A DNA stretch of 64,000 bases from the NCBI GenBank assembly GCA_037074615.1, contig CM073537.1:20231989-20295988 (forward strand), given 5' to 3'. Numbering within the stretch: the stretch's first letter is position 1; every line of letters begins with the position of its first letter. Of the stretch, positions 1-12,078 are shown piece by piece. Under the pieces are notes generated by a model. That model made no database searches. It had not been told where the DNA came from and worked only from the letters and a program-made list of their open reading frames with translations. The translations under genes and the position numbers were made by a program. Source of the DNA: Leucaena leucocephala. Lineage: Eukaryota; Streptophyta; Magnoliopsida; Fabales; Fabaceae.

Positions 1-42
1 CACCACCCCAAAGAGGAACACTAACAAGTGCTTGGGAGACAT
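1..42 (-). CDS. Proline-rich cell-wall protein gene, 5' end only (cut by window edge)
   Basis: Reading the minus strand from the ATG at 40-42 gives 14 codons, MSPKHLLVFLFGVV, before the window ends. This is nearly the same as the signal peptide of the PRP gene whose ATG is at 5556 (MSPRHLLALLLGVV). The DNA upstream also matches that gene's leader, including a shared GCAAAATG-type stretch and a purine-rich block. A TATA box lies 52 bp before the ATG. I infer that this is the sixth member of the tandem PRP array and that its proline-rich repeats lie to the left of the window. The repeat type and whether the gene is intact cannot be seen. Confidence 0.75.
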   Translation of the reverse strand, partial: MSPKHLLVFLFGVV

Positions 43-93
43 TGCTAATTGAGCTAGTAGTGATGTTGCAAAATGAAGAGAGCATGGGCTTTG

Positions 94-101
94 AATTTAT
101 A
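94..101 (-). promoter_or_regulatory. TATA box of the edge PRP gene
   Basis: Minus-strand TATAAATT about 52 bp upstream of the ATG at 42. Spacing matches the TATA boxes of the other PRP genes in the array. Confidence 0.6.
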
Positions 102-381
102 GCAGGAGGGAGGTGTGTCGGAATTATATCTGAATATTTTATTAACTAAGATATAGTAATAAAAAATAAAAATAACAAAGAAGTCAAAGCTGGTAGGTAT
201 ATGCTCTCGGAATATAATTGTGCATGTGTGTGAAAATCTGAAAAAGGCTGGTGGTTTGGCCTCGACTTTCTTTTCACCTTGATAAAGACCATGTCTACAT
301 ATACTTTTCACCTTGTTCCGGGTCGGCAGGTATATGTAGATTTTGCTATTCTATTTTTTAAAAAAAAGCTGAATATATATG

Positions 382-383
<2 letters not shown>

Positions 384-418
<35 letters not shown>
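384..418. repeat. (AT)n microsatellite
   Basis: About 17 AT dinucleotide units, read directly. Confidence 0.9.
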
Positions 419-420
<2 letters not shown>

Positions 421-1173
421 TTCTTATCATATCCCGTTTAGTTTATTTTTTAGAGAATATATTATAAAAAAATAATTTAAATTATAGAGAATAGTCTTTG
501 AAAAAGAATTTTTAGAAGAAAAATAATTCTAAAATAATAAATATTTAGATGGTTATTACTATAATGATTTATTTTATAGGTAAATTATCAAAAAAATATG
601 TAGTAAAATGATAGAGAAAAAAGAAAGAGATAAAATAATTATTAAATAGTCCAAAAATATTTTTTTACATAGAAGTTATTCTCATCAATTTATCCGAAAT
701 TATAGTTTTAAATTATAATTTAATTTATAAACTCTTCTAGATATTTAATAATTGTTTGTTTAATTTTTGACTCAAATTATAATTGAGTACAAAAATATTT
801 TTTAAATTATTGTTTAAAATAAAATCAAACAGGCACTGTATCTCGTGTAATCATTTTTCTAAATTTTGGACTGATTATACGGACTTGATACGTGTTCATG
901 ATAAGGCCGTGATTAACAAATCAACACTTCGTTACGTCGTTGAAAAATCACCTCCATATTTAATTTCTGCTCGATATCTTTAATAATAAAAAGGTAATTA
1001 GTACTAATATTTACATCAATTTGGTTAAAGTCACGACAGGAAAGGAGTGTTGAGTAATTTAGATAAAAATTATTAAATATATAAAATAGATATTATATTT
1101 AATATTAAAATTAATTTTTTAATTATATTCTATATTAATAACGTAACAAGTGTTGTATAGCGAGGCAATTAAT

Positions 1174-1205
1174 GGGTGGGGGGTGGGGGGTGGGGGGGGG
1201 GGGGG
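1174..1205. repeat. G-rich homopolymer tract
   Basis: GGGTGGGGGG-type tract ending in a run of about 13 G. Such tracts are prone to length error in assembly and could form a G-quadruplex. Confidence 0.8.
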
Positions 1206-1720
1206 AATTGTAAGAGCCACACAAGCAGATATGAACTATCTGAATCTGATGTATTTTTAAAGGGTGGGAGACTGTTACGTGATACGTATAAAAGCTTAAA
1301 ATACACATAAATATTTGAGCGAAAATTGAAAAAAAAAAAAAGGTTAACGTGCAAAAATATTTATATACTTTTTCTAAAAAAATGTATCTAACACCATATA
1401 TTCTTTGAAGATAAAAAATACTTATAAATATTTAAAATAAGAAAAAAAATATTAGAACTATTAAATATAACCTAACTCGTTATTTTTAATGGTGAGTCTC
1501 ACATTTTTATTATGAAAATATTAAAATAACTCTAACTTAAAAGTATAAAAAGTGCAAAAATACTTATAAATTTTTACCCAAAACACCATATATTTTTTGA
1601 AGGTGTAAAAGTATACATAAAAGTATAAATAAATTAATTCTTTTAATTTTGGTAAAACAAAAACTCTATTAAATTTTATTACACTATTATAATACTAAAA
1701 TTTTATAGTTAATATATACG

Positions 1721-2046
1721 TTTGGTCCTATAAATTTATATCAAATTTTATTTTAGTCATTTAAATTTTTAAAGTCTATTTATAGTTTCATAATATTAAT
1801 ATTATTAGTCTCATTAATAAAAAATACGGACTCAATAAATTTAAATGACGACTTTAAAATTAAACATTAACATGTTCAAATATTTAAAGAAGATGTTGTC
1901 TTGATCCTTAACATCAACAACCCATCTATAAATATATAAAAATATTATATTAAATAATTAAATTATAAATTTATTTTGTCAATATTTAATTATAGAGTCA
2001 CCATTTAAACTTATCAAGTTAATATTTTTTATTAATATTAAGGGAT
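1721..2046. mobile_element. MITE-like repeat, copy 1 (TIR starting tttggtcctataaatt)
   Basis: This block resembles 21274-21610. Both contain gaagatgtYgtctt, then a caayaacYcat stretch, then ataaatattatattaaataatta, in the same order. The left end (tttggtcctataaattta, followed by a ttttattttagtc stretch) resembles the inverted right end of the second copy. No coding capacity. The superfamily is uncertain. Confidence 0.5.
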
Positions 2047-2710
2047 GGACAATACACTTTTAGGGGTATTTTCCCACCTCAAAAATCAAATGGTATTTTG
2101 CGCACTTTGTACAAATATTTATAGATATTTTTATACTTTTACACTTTTTAATTTTTTAAATTTTTTATATTTTAATACTTTTATAATAATAGCATGGGTA
2201 TCAACATAAAAAAGTAACAATGTTATGTTATCATGATATTTTTACTTCATTTCTTAATATTAATGGGTTTTTTTTGTGCTTCTGAATAACCTATATTATT
2301 GGACGCACTTTAAAAAAAATATATGAGTATTTTTACACATTAACTCAAAAAAATATTAGTGAGAAGGATTCAATAAATTTGTATATACAAAATTATCAAT
2401 ATTATACAAATTTTATACTCATCAAATATGGAGAATTATCACAAGGTTTCATAAAAATGATTTAATTATTTTTAAATCTAATGACAATTAAGTAGTTTAT
2501 AATAACAAATGATACAATAAGAAATGTTAACTTATTTATTTTACCAACTTATTATTGAGACTTTTTGAGGATTAATCCTTTTTATAAGACCTCATTGTAA
2601 TTCTCTCCATAAAATACTTAGTTTCATTTAGATTATTCTCGTAAAAGAATTTTTAATAGGAATAATTTCTCCACTTTTTCTAATATTTGAAGACGGTGCC
2701 GGCCTGCCAC

Positions 2711-3262
2711 TAGAGCTGGTAAAACGGGGCCAGCCCGCGGGCTGAGCCCATTTTACCTTAGGGGGGGTGGGTTTGTCAACCCGTTTTGGGGCGGGCTGCA
2801 CAACCAGCCCCCCTCAGCCAGCCATTTTTTTTTAATTTTTAATATTATTATTTATTTTACTTAAATATTATTTTGAATACTCCTATTATCGAATACTAGT
2901 AAAGATAATTACTTATTTGTTAAAATATATCTACATATTATAATTAATTAATATTATGTTAATATTTATTTAAATTTATAGATATAAAATTTAAGTTTTT
3001 TTATAAAAAATAAAAATTTTTAAGAGTATAATATTAACAATTTTTTTATTATATTGGTATAACATTAGAAATTTTTTATTAGTATTTTAAAAATTTAAAA
3101 AAAATAAAAAAAAAGTGGTAGGCTGGCGGGCCAGCCCGCCACTTAGTGGGGGCGATTTTGCCAACCCGTTTTGGGGCGGGCTACACAGCCCGCCCCCTCC
3201 CTTTGGCGGGCTGGAGACCGGCTGGCCCGTTTTCAGCGAGCCAGCCCGCTTTCCCAGCTCTA
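2711..3262. mobile_element. Non-autonomous hAT-type element, copy 1
   Basis: It starts tagagctggtaaaacgggg and ends cgctttcccagctcta, so the ends are imperfect inverted repeats of the hAT type. The flanking 8 bp are cctgccac (2703-2710) and cctgctac (3263-3270), an 8-bp target duplication with one mismatch, as expected of hAT. GC-rich ends full of AGCCCGC motifs enclose an AT-rich core. The core and ends are shared with 7900-8404. There is no transposase. Confidence 0.75.
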
Positions 3263-4998
3263 CCTGCTACTCATTATGATTTCCATAAATTTTATTAAAT
3301 TATTTTAATTTTATTTCTTTCATAACCAAAGTTGTGACTTTTCACGCCCTCGGCTTCTTTTCTTCTTGTTACTGTAATTATTTTCAGTGTTACTATAAAT
3401 GTTGACTATATATGGGGAACTCGCCCCTTATAATAACTAATTCAATTTTTTTATTTTTTTTATATATACTCAAATATGTAAGACTCCCGTGATCATCTTC
3501 CAGTCTCCATTGCTTAGCTGTTTACCAGCCTCCTCTTTATAAAATCACACAATTTAACTTCTAATCTCTCCATTATTAGTTTTTTAAAGTTATCACTCCT
3601 ATTCACTTAACTACAATTACAATTTATATTGTTAGTAGCGGTAAATGATGTTTTGAAGTTGTTATTCAGATTGGCTTGAAACGTCTCTATGATATTAAAA
3701 AAATTTAAAACATTAATTTATAATTTCATAATATTGAATATGAGTGCTCGTTGTCAGGACATAATATATTTTGTATATATTTAAATATATATATACAAAT
3801 ATAATAATATTTGAAATTTCTGGTCAGGATTATTTTTTTCTCAATTCTCAATTGAATTATAAAAAATTGGTGGAAGAAAAAATTGGATTATAAAGATAGG
3901 CCTGAAATCACTAAAAGAAATTAAATGCCCGATACTTTTCATTAATTCCCGAGGCATTAATTAGTTTTCTTATCAGCTAATATTACTTGGTGGAATGGAT
4001 CTATCGAAAATAAATACCACGTACGCAGTGGATCGATTAAATATGAAATCCGAAAGAATTCTTGGCCAAATAAGGAGGAAGAGAAAGAATTGAAAAAACT
4101 TCATCAACAAACGCACCAATCTACTAAAGTTTTCTTTATTTCTCGTGGCTAAATGAATCTAATATTATTCTAATTTTACCCATGTTAAATATAAGTAATT
4201 TGTAAAATAATTAATAACCTATTTTTTAATACCATTTCTTTAATAAAGATAAATATAAAAATTTTTATCGTTGAACGTATTTTTTTATATACAAAAATAA
4301 GGTGCATGTGATTTGTATATAATATCAAAGTATAGTATCTTACTCCGTGGTTCTTTTGCCGTAGACGGTAGCATATTTGCTACGTATTTGGTCCGCGACG
4401 ATTGTGCTGCAGACAAAGCCGCGTCCTTTATTTATTTATTGGGGATTGATTCTGTTAAATGAATTTTCAATTTTGACATAATTAATATTATAAAATCAAA
4501 TTTTAGTGAGCTAAATTCGATATTCTGAAATATTTTATTATTTAGGATTTAAATAAATGTGCTTCATTTTTTATTTAATTTTTGATAAATTTTTAATCGT
4601 TTAAATATAAATTTTGATTTGATAAAATGGACTTTTAATGGCTGTCAAATACAACATAATGAAATAAATTATGTAAATTGTGCGTAACCTGGATGTTAAT
4701 TGCAATGACGATCACAAATGATTTTTTTTTTGCTCTAAATCATAGCTACTTATAAAATATATAGTGATAAATACAAGTGGAAAGGAGGCCAAGATCAGAC
4801 AACTTTATTATAGATAATCAATATTTCATCTGGGAGAGAAGAATTCGTCTGTAGCCATAATAGGCATGCACGATACACACAACAAAGCCAAAGGTAAAAC
4901 GAAAAAGGATAAAATACTAAACAATAATTGGTGACAAACTGAGAGAAAACATGTTTTTATTTTTGGAGTACCAACATAGGGTGAAAACCATGGAGTAC

Positions 4999-5556
4999 TC
5001 AGTTTGTGGTCGTGGATGGAGGATAGTGACCATAAGGTGGTGGTTTTTCTGTAGGTGGCTTGTAAACGGGCGGTTTCTCAACAGGCGGCTTGTAAATTGG
5101 AGGCTTCTCAACAGGAGGCTTTTCGACTGGTGGCTTGTAAATTGGTGGTTTCTCGACAGGTGGCTTGTAAACAGGTGGCTTCTCTACGGGGGGTTTGTAC
5201 ACCGGAGGTTTCTCAACAGGTGGCTTGTAAACGGGTGGCTTCTCTACGGGGGGTTTGTACACTGGAGGTTTCTCAACAGGTGGCTTGTAAACGGGTGGCT
5301 TCTCTACGGGGGGCTTGTAAACTGGAGGCTTCTCAATAGGAGGCTTATAAACAGGTGGCTTCTCAACAGGGGGCTTATAAACTGGTGGTTTCTCGACAGG
5401 TGGCTTATAAACGGGTGGCTTCTCAATTGGTGGTGGTTTGTGGACAGGAGGCTTTTGTGGTGGCTTATAGGTGGGAGGCTGAGAGTAATCTGCGAAGGTA
5501 GAAGTGGTGAGAAGCACCACTCCAAGGAGTAACGCTAACAAGTGTCTAGGAGACAT
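4999..5556 (-). CDS. Repetitive proline-rich cell-wall protein (PPVYKPPVEK type)
   Basis: The product is 185 aa, intronless. I chose the ATG at 5556 because it begins a clean signal peptide (MSPRHLLALLLGVV, then a hydrophobic stretch to about residue 22), like other genes of this array. An in-frame upstream ATG (5667) would put about 37 polar residues in front of it. The mature chain begins DYSQPPTYKPP and is then about 13 units of PPVYKPPVEK, a ten-residue, 30-bp DNA repeat. It ends with a short PPYGHYPP tail. Soybean-type PRPs use the same PPVYK and PPVEK pentapeptides. They are secreted, insolubilised in the wall through tyrosines, and have hydroxylated prolines. It lies in a same-strand array of PRP genes. 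The DNA repeats are nearly identical, so unit number may vary among alleles or be mis-assembled. Confidence 0.9.
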   Translation of the reverse strand: MSPRHLLALLLGVVLLTTSTFADYSQPPTYKPPQKPPVHKPPPIEKPPVYKPPVEKPPVYKPPVEKPPVYKPPIEKPPVYKPPVEKPPVYKPPVEKPPVYKPPVEKPPVYKPPVEKPPVYKPPVEKPPVYKPPVEKPPIYKPPVEKPPVEKPPIYKPPVEKPPVYKPPTEKPPPYGHYPPSTTTN

Positions 5557-5608
5557 TGTTGGGCTGAGTTTGTGTTGATGGTGCAAAATGGGAGAGCATG
5601 CACTCCAA

Positions 5609-5615
5609 TTTAAAG
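5609..5615 (-). promoter_or_regulatory. TATA-like box of the PPVYK gene
   Basis: Minus-strand TTTAAAT about 53 bp before the ATG, at the position where the neighbouring edge gene has TATAAATT. It is a weaker variant of the box. Confidence 0.45.
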
Positions 5616-7599
5616 TAGAACGAGGGGCGGGAGTCGGTGGGGAGATGATGTGGAGTTGTGGATCCAAATTATTTTAATACTAGTATAAGAATATTGATTA
5701 ATAAATAGAGTCAAGGATTGTAGGTGTGGACTTGATGAATATCTCCATGCATGCATGTATGTGGAAAATTGGAAGTCCTAGTTTTGTTCCTCGATTTCCT
5801 TCAAGTTTTTTCTTCTGTCATTAATATAGACAGTAGATAGAGATCGATATGTGAAATTATTTTATATCGAACTTAATTTAGAGACGAAAATATTTTAAAC
5901 GAATTACTTAAATTCAAATGTGAATATATGTGTGTGTGTGTATCTCCCTTACAGACTACATTTGGGGCGGCATTTATTACTTACTACTCTTTATTAAAAA
6001 TAATAGTTAAGATAATATAAGAATATTGTGTGCGTGTGAGAGAGAGAGATCATATTCTGGTTTTTGCTGATTGCATGGTTGATGTAATATAGTGCTTACT
6101 AGCTGGGATTTGTTCAGTGAAAATGACTGAATTATTATTTTTTTGGAATGAAAAGCAACTTGTCCACTGACCATATTAAATAAATTTACTAATTAGGAAA
6201 AATATTGCAAATAATATAGTTGAAGAGCATCATTATTGACCCTCTCCATCCGACAGTCTCATAGGCACCACTTGATTAGTAGCATAAATATTGGATTGCG
6301 GGACAAGTAGGGATCATTTTCTTCTAAGGGTGGTTGAGATTTTCAAAATCATTTATTGAATTATTGACAACGATTGATTCCTCGAGTAAATATTAATCCC
6401 ATACACATATATGCATAACGAAATTGTGCTCGTAGAGGTTAAAACGACGACGTACGAATGGTCAAAAGGTACCGGTCTATATACCTATCACCCATACATT
6501 GATTCGAAATGATAACAAAAAATATTTAAAAAAACGGTAGAAAGAATAGATTTTTCTGTTGGTGGGGTGGATCCGTATAGTACGTGATAGGTTGGGGATA
6601 AGGTAGTGTTTTACAAATTAACACGCCGTCCTTTGACTATTTGACCAATTTACTACTTTAATTCAAGCTGGCGACATTAAGTGCAGGCTAGCTCCAACTT
6701 GTGTACTTTATCTTCTGAGAGAAACGAATATTACAACAGTTTAGTTTACCCTTGAGGAGCGCAGAGAGTGTCGGTGATTTTTTAATTCCGTTGAATTAAA
6801 ATTAAAGTACCTACAACAAAAAATAATGACTTTAGATTTTTTAAAAATATTTTAATATTAACTATAAGGCTCTCTCTCTCTATATATAGTCATGAATTAA
6901 CTTATCGTTAACAAAATATTTTAAAAAAAATTGAGGTTATTTTTAACTACTCATTTTTTTCAGCTTGTGTACCTTATCTTAAGAGAAACCAATATGTGTT
7001 TTTATATTATCTGGTATCAGTGAATAATTAATTATTTCAATTTTAGAATTTATAGTTATCTCTCTTAATATAAGTGTTTTTTTATAACTTAAATTTAAGA
7101 TATAAAAAAATTTAGTAGAGTTTTATATCAGATGAAGGCTATTATATGCGTGGGTGAATCTATTGTGTTGTGATGGCTGTATTCTTTACCCTGCTTTAGA
7201 CATTAGTTTTCGTTACTACAAGAAAATACTTCTAATTTTAGACGGAAAGTTAATTCACCGCCTCCTTCTCAATTATGGTAACTTTGGGTTTCAATGCGTG
7301 ACCTAGCGAAAATGCAATGGCTTTGATTGAATGCTCAACTAATTTGGGGTCCATTCATATCTGTCCTAATTTTCAGAGTTTTCCCATCCCTTTAATTTCT
7401 TTAATTTGTCCCTATATAAGCTTCGTCTCATCGTGTTTATCTTCTCCACCTAATTTGTCTTCTCCACAAATCAGGGTTAGCAAGATCACGGACCCCGGGC
7501 CCAACATATCGTGTTCCGATTTGCCACTCCTCCCTTTAGCAAATGACTTTGCGCAGAACTACCAATTTTCTCTTTATACTCCAAAGGATGGAATATAAT

Positions 7600-7800
7600 T
7601 GGGAAATATTATCTTGTTATGATTTTAGTCTTGATATTTGGAGAGGTATTATAATTTTTCGGTGCTTAAATTTATGCCTGAGGGTAATAGACGGCTCGCC
7701 TTACCTGATATTGATATCGCCTAAGAGGAAGAGAGATTTCGCTCTGCTCTTAGATCGTGGGTGAGCCTAAACCCTTTCCAAAAATTTGTATAAAAAAATA
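7600..7800 (+). mobile_element. SINE B fragment (plus orientation)
   Basis: Shares the family signature: tttggagaggtat, then taatagacggctcg, then gatattgatatcgcc, then agagatttcgc, then gatcgtgggtgagcc, ending in an A-rich tail. The tRNA-like head is not clear, so the left end is approximate. Confidence 0.65.
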
Positions 7801-7899
7801 AAATAAAAAAATAATCTACAAGCTTAAGTGACATAGATTACACAGATGACTATGAAATTAAACCCAAAATAAAAAAAAAAAATCCTATAGCATCAAAAA

Positions 7900-8404
7900 T
7901 AGAATTGGTAAAACGGGCCAAACTCACCTTAAGGGAGGCGAGTTCGGGTTGGCATTAGGCGGGCTGTGCTTAGCCCGCCAATTTGGTCCTCTTTCTCTTT
8001 TTTTTTTTAATTTTTAATATTATTATTTATTTTACTTAAATATTATTTTGAGTACTTATATTATCGAATACTAGTAAAGATGATTATTTATTTATTAATA
8101 TATATTTATATATTATAATTGTTTAATATTATGTTAATATTTATTTATATTTATAGTTATAAAATTTGAGTTTTTTTATAAAAAATAAGAATTTATAAGA
8201 GTATAATATTAACAATTTTTTTATTATACTAATATAACATTAGAAATTTTTTATTAGTATTTTAAAAATTTAAAAAAAAAGTGGCAGGCTGGCACTAAGA
8301 GGGGGCGGGCTCAGGCTGACATTTTGCCAGCCCGCCCCCTATAACTAGCAGGCTAGAGGTAGGTTGATCCGTTTTTAGCGATTTAGCCTGCATTCCCAGC
8401 TCTA
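7900..8404. mobile_element. Non-autonomous hAT-type element, copy 2
   Basis: Related to 2711-3262. It starts tagaattggtaaaacgggcc and ends gcattcccagctcta, with the same AT-rich core (aatattattatttatttt, then acttaaatattattttg). The flanking 8-mers atcaaaaa and accaacaa match at 6 of 8 positions, a decayed target duplication. Confidence 0.65.
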
Positions 8405-9924
8405 ACCAACAATTTATTCCAATTTTTCTTATTGTTGAAAAATTAAATAATGGAACTACAATGTTGAAGATTCTAGCTGATCTCTACCTTTCTGACTAAG
8501 AATAACTTAAAATGCCAAAAAGAAAATTGCTTAATAGATGCCCATAAATCACTTCAATATTCTTTTGGAAGCTAGCTAAGACAGTCACCCTAGGACATGA
8601 GTTCATTCAACTTGTAATATCATATTGTTACCTATTAGTGTTTGTCCTTTTTAATTTTTTTTAAAAATAATAGAATACAAAGTTCGATATTGGCGCCAAT
8701 ATCTGTCCTCCACACCTCTCCCTCTCCCTCTCCCTCTCCCCCCCCCCCTCTCTCTCTCTCTACAAACCTCTCCCTCTCTTGAATTGTCCATATGAATTTT
8801 GAGAGTGATTAATTATAGTGGGCTTTAGGTACAGCTTTTAAATGGGCCTCTCATATGAATGATGACCCTTGCTCATAGTCGTCTTGTTTGTGGCCTCTCT
8901 TGTAAGATTGCTTCTTATATGTGTATCGCCCCAAAAACACGAGCTCCTCTTTATTCAACCACGCTTCTCTGCGGCGGTGCGTGTGGGTGACTGTGAAGTC
9001 CTGAATCACGATATTTAATATTTTTATTAAATCAATTGCAAAATTCTCATAACTTCCATGGACTTTACCCATTTTTAGACTAAGCCTGTTAATACTTGCA
9101 ACTGATCATGCTCCTCCATTGGCAAATTCCACTTTTTAATTCATACATTCATGGGATTAAAAAGAGAGTGACAAGAACTTTTAATGTATATCTACATCTC
9201 ATCTTTGACTTATTATTTACTTTCTTTTTATTTCTAATTAAATTAAATACACCATATGCACTCACATCTATAAATATACAGGATCTTAACTTATTATCCC
9301 GCTCACTTGTCGGTTAAATTGGCTGATCCAACCTAACTTTTAAAACATTGCTAAGAAGTTCCTTCATATATACAACTCTCCGTTGAAAGAATAACGTATT
9401 ATCCAAACCATCATTTATAAAAGAATTTTCATTGTTCCTATTCCTATACATTATAAATTATTTGAATTGGTCACTTTAATTAATAAAAAGAAATAATTTT
9501 TTTGGCACACGATATTGCTCTTCATCAATTTAAATTTGTCGCTCTCCTTACCAATATTAATGTTAAAATAACATCAAATCCACCAAGCATGTTATCATTT
9601 TCATCAAAATGTCAAGATATGCGCATGTGTATCCCTGTATCTCAAAAAAAAAAAAAAATCAGGCCATGCACATATTATATTTTTCTGTAAACGTATTCCA
9701 CGCGTTTTGGTGCATAGCTCTAAACGCATGCAACATAGAAGTGCCTTTAAACGAAGAAACTCAAAAGAAACCATCTTTATTTAAACTGAAGCAGTCATTC
9801 ATAAAATTACAGTTGTAGGGAGCAACATGATAGTACAGCAACTACGTACATATAACCTCACCAGACATGAAATTAAAACAAAACAACACACTCTTTATTT
9901 ATAGCAAACAAAATGATGATGGGG

Positions 9925-11067
9925 TCACGGGGCACGCTTTGATGGAGGATGCTTAGGATAGTGGCCATAGGGTGGCTGTGAGTAAGTCGGAGGCTTTTCA
10001 AATGATGTTTTGTGAATGGGTGGTGGCTCATAGATAGGTGGCTTTTCAAATGGTGGTTTGTGAATTGGGGGTGGTTTCTCATAAGGAGGCTCATAAGTAG
10101 GTGGTTTCTCATGTGGAGGAGGTTCATAGATTGATGGCTTTTCAAATGGTGGTTTGTGGAAGGGTGGTGGCTTCTCATGTGGAGGCTTATAAGTTAGCGA
10201 TTTCTCATGCGGAGGAGGCTCATACACCGGTGGTTTTTCAATTGGTGGCTTGTAATAAACAGGAGGTGGTGACTTCTCATAAGGAGGCGGCTCATAAGTT
10301 GGTGGTTTCTCGTGTAGAGGCGGTTCATGCACGGGTGGTTTTTCAATTGGTGGCTTGTGATGAACAGGAGGTGGTGACTTCTGATAAGGAGGACGCTCAT
10401 AAGTTGGTGGTTTCTCATGCGGAGGCGGCTCATAAACCGGCGGTGGATTTTCAACTGGTGGCTTGTGATGATGATGACCATGCGGTGGCTTCTCATGAGG
10501 AGGTTTGTGAATGGGCGGTGGCTTCTCATAAGGTGGAGGTTCATGGGTGGGTGGTTTCTCATGTGGAGGAGGCTCATAAATAGGTGGTTTCTCATTTGGC
10601 GGTTTGTGAACAGGGGGAGTCTTCTCATGAGGAGGTGGTTCGTAAGTTGGTGGATTCTCATGTGGAGGAGGCTCATAAGTTGGTGGTTTTTCAATTGGTG
10701 GCAAGTGAACATAAGGAGGCCTGTAAACGGGTGGTGGCCTTTCTATAGGAGGAGGCTCATAGATGGGCGGCTTCTCAAATGGTGGCCTATGAATGGGCGG
10801 TGGCTCTTCAAAAGGAGGAGGTTCATAAAATGGAGGTTTCTCGAAAGGAGGAGGCTCATAGACCGGTGGCTTTTCAAACGGTGGTCGGTAAGTTGGAGGT
10901 GGCTCATAGACTGGCGGCGGCTTCTCAACGGGTGGATGCCGGTAAATTGGTGGCTCCTCAACGGGTGGAGGGCTGTATGTGGGAGGCTCGTGGTAGTAGT
11001 TCGCAAAGGCTGGAGTGGTGAATGGCGCCACCCCAATTAAAAGCACTAACAGGTGAAGGCATGACAT
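9925..11067 (-). CDS. Large proline-rich cell-wall protein, ENOD2/early nodulin-75-like repeats
   Basis: The product is 380 aa, intronless. The ATG at 11067 is chosen because it opens a signal peptide (MSCLHLLVLLIGVAP to about residue 21) and lies 48 bp from a TATA box. The ATG nine codons earlier adds only polar residues. The mature protein starts NYYHEPPTYSPPP and is built of PPPxEKPPxYEPP and PPxHKPP modules with many HEKPP units and one histidine cluster (HGHHHH). Legume ENOD2 proteins use PPHEKPPPEYQPP repeats, so this is the closest known style. That is a resemblance, not proof of a nodulation role. It is about twice as long as the neighbouring PRPs and its units are more varied. It is expected to be secreted, hydroxyproline-rich and cross-linked in the wall. 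Confidence 0.88.
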   Translation of the reverse strand: MSCLHLLVLLIGVAPFTTPAFANYYHEPPTYSPPPVEEPPIYRHPPVEKPPPVYEPPPTYRPPFEKPPVYEPPPFEKPPFYEPPPFEEPPPIHRPPFEKPPIYEPPPIERPPPVYRPPYVHLPPIEKPPTYEPPPHENPPTYEPPPHEKTPPVHKPPNEKPPIYEPPPHEKPPTHEPPPYEKPPPIHKPPHEKPPHGHHHHKPPVENPPPVYEPPPHEKPPTYERPPYQKSPPPVHHKPPIEKPPVHEPPLHEKPPTYEPPPYEKSPPPVYYKPPIEKPPVYEPPPHEKSLTYKPPHEKPPPFHKPPFEKPSIYEPPPHEKPPTYEPPYEKPPPIHKPPFEKPPIYEPPPIHKTSFEKPPTYSQPPYGHYPKHPPSKRAP

Positions 11068-11114
11068 TGTGTACGACGTTGGGTTATGTTGCAAACTCCA
11101 AACAACGTTGGCAT

Positions 11115-11124
11115 CTATTTATAG
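11115..11124 (-). promoter_or_regulatory. TATA box of the ENOD2-like gene
   Basis: Minus-strand CTATAAATAG, 48 bp before the ATG at 11067. Confidence 0.7.
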
Positions 11125-12078
11125 TGGCCATCATGCCACACGTGTCGGCGAAAAGGCTGTCTATCTCACATATTTTATTATTTAATGACATTGGAAAGAA
11201 GAATAAGTTCATCAGATTTGGTGGGATTTGAGATAATTCCACGACATTCTGATCTAGTCATGGCCACAATCAGCAGTGTTAAGATTGCAACTTGGGGGAA
11301 AATTAGGGATTTACATGTTTTAGAAAAACAAAACCCGATTCGATTCGATGATTCATGTGTGTTTTTCAAAGCCTATGCACTATGATAGTTCTTTAGTTCC
11401 TACGTAAATGTCTGCCAATTATTGCTGTGAAACTGCTGGTTTCTTCTTCAATCCATATCCTGGAGCGCGGTGTATTAATGTTGTTATAGCTTGAGATGTA
11501 ACACAAAACATCAGTACGCTCTGCGAAACTGTTCAAGAACCTGAAAACTGAGCTGGATCGATCTGCGTGTAAAGAGGAGCATATGTAGTTTGATTTTACA
11601 TTGAACCCAGATTGAGCAATATCAATTAATTGTCAAACCTAACAAGCAAGACTAAGTTCAGTGTTTCTTTACAAGATATAGATATATATACCAAACGCCT
11701 TGTTCTTTACAAGTGCTGGGGATCATGCATATATATACACACACACACACACACATTAAGTGTTCTTTTCTCAACATATTGATTTTGTATGTGGTACAAG
11801 ATCGGTACAAGTCTACGTTAACCCTTTTTCCAGTTAATGATTGACTGTCTGTCTTTTTATATTTTCGTCTCTTTTTTTCCATCTTCGTTGAGTTTTATGA
11901 CATTCTTTTCGTCGACCCAAGGCTACGTGATTCATATATATTACCTAACAAAAGTATCTCTAAATCAAAATATCTAGTATATATGTTCAGGTATTGAGGT
12001 CTTACGAATAATTTTTTCAGTAATGCCTTCGCTTTCATACAGGTTTTAATTAAACATATGTTGTTTCATACGTGGTTT

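Larger units (their letters stand above)
102..4998. other. AT-rich intergenic spacer between PRP genes
   Basis: No convincing gene. It holds an (AT)n microsatellite at 384-418, a G-rich run at 1174-1205, a MITE-like copy at 1721-2046 and a hAT-type element at 2711-3262. The last ~150 bp is probably the 3'UTR of the next PRP gene. Direct and inverted similarities around 1330-1640 and 2080-2350 (pieces rich in gtgcaaaaatactta and its reverse) suggest further degraded elements that I could not bound. Confidence 0.6.
5616..9924. other. Intergenic spacer with transposon remnants
   Basis: No convincing gene. It contains a short SINE B copy (about 7600-7800), a second hAT-type copy (7900-8404) and a pyrimidine (CTCCCT)n/(CT)n tract near 8710-8775. 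The short ORFs in it overlap these repeats or have no recognisable features. Confidence 0.6.

Noticed and set aside
4951..5532. Long plus-strand ORF (193 aa, WWFFCRW/RWLVN repeats) opposite the PPVYK gene
   Set aside because: It is the antisense shadow of a tandem repeat. The opposite strand has the signal peptide, known repeats and TATA position. The same holds for ORFs opposite or out of frame with the other PRP genes (for example 10417-11040, 22510-22830, 26349-26783).
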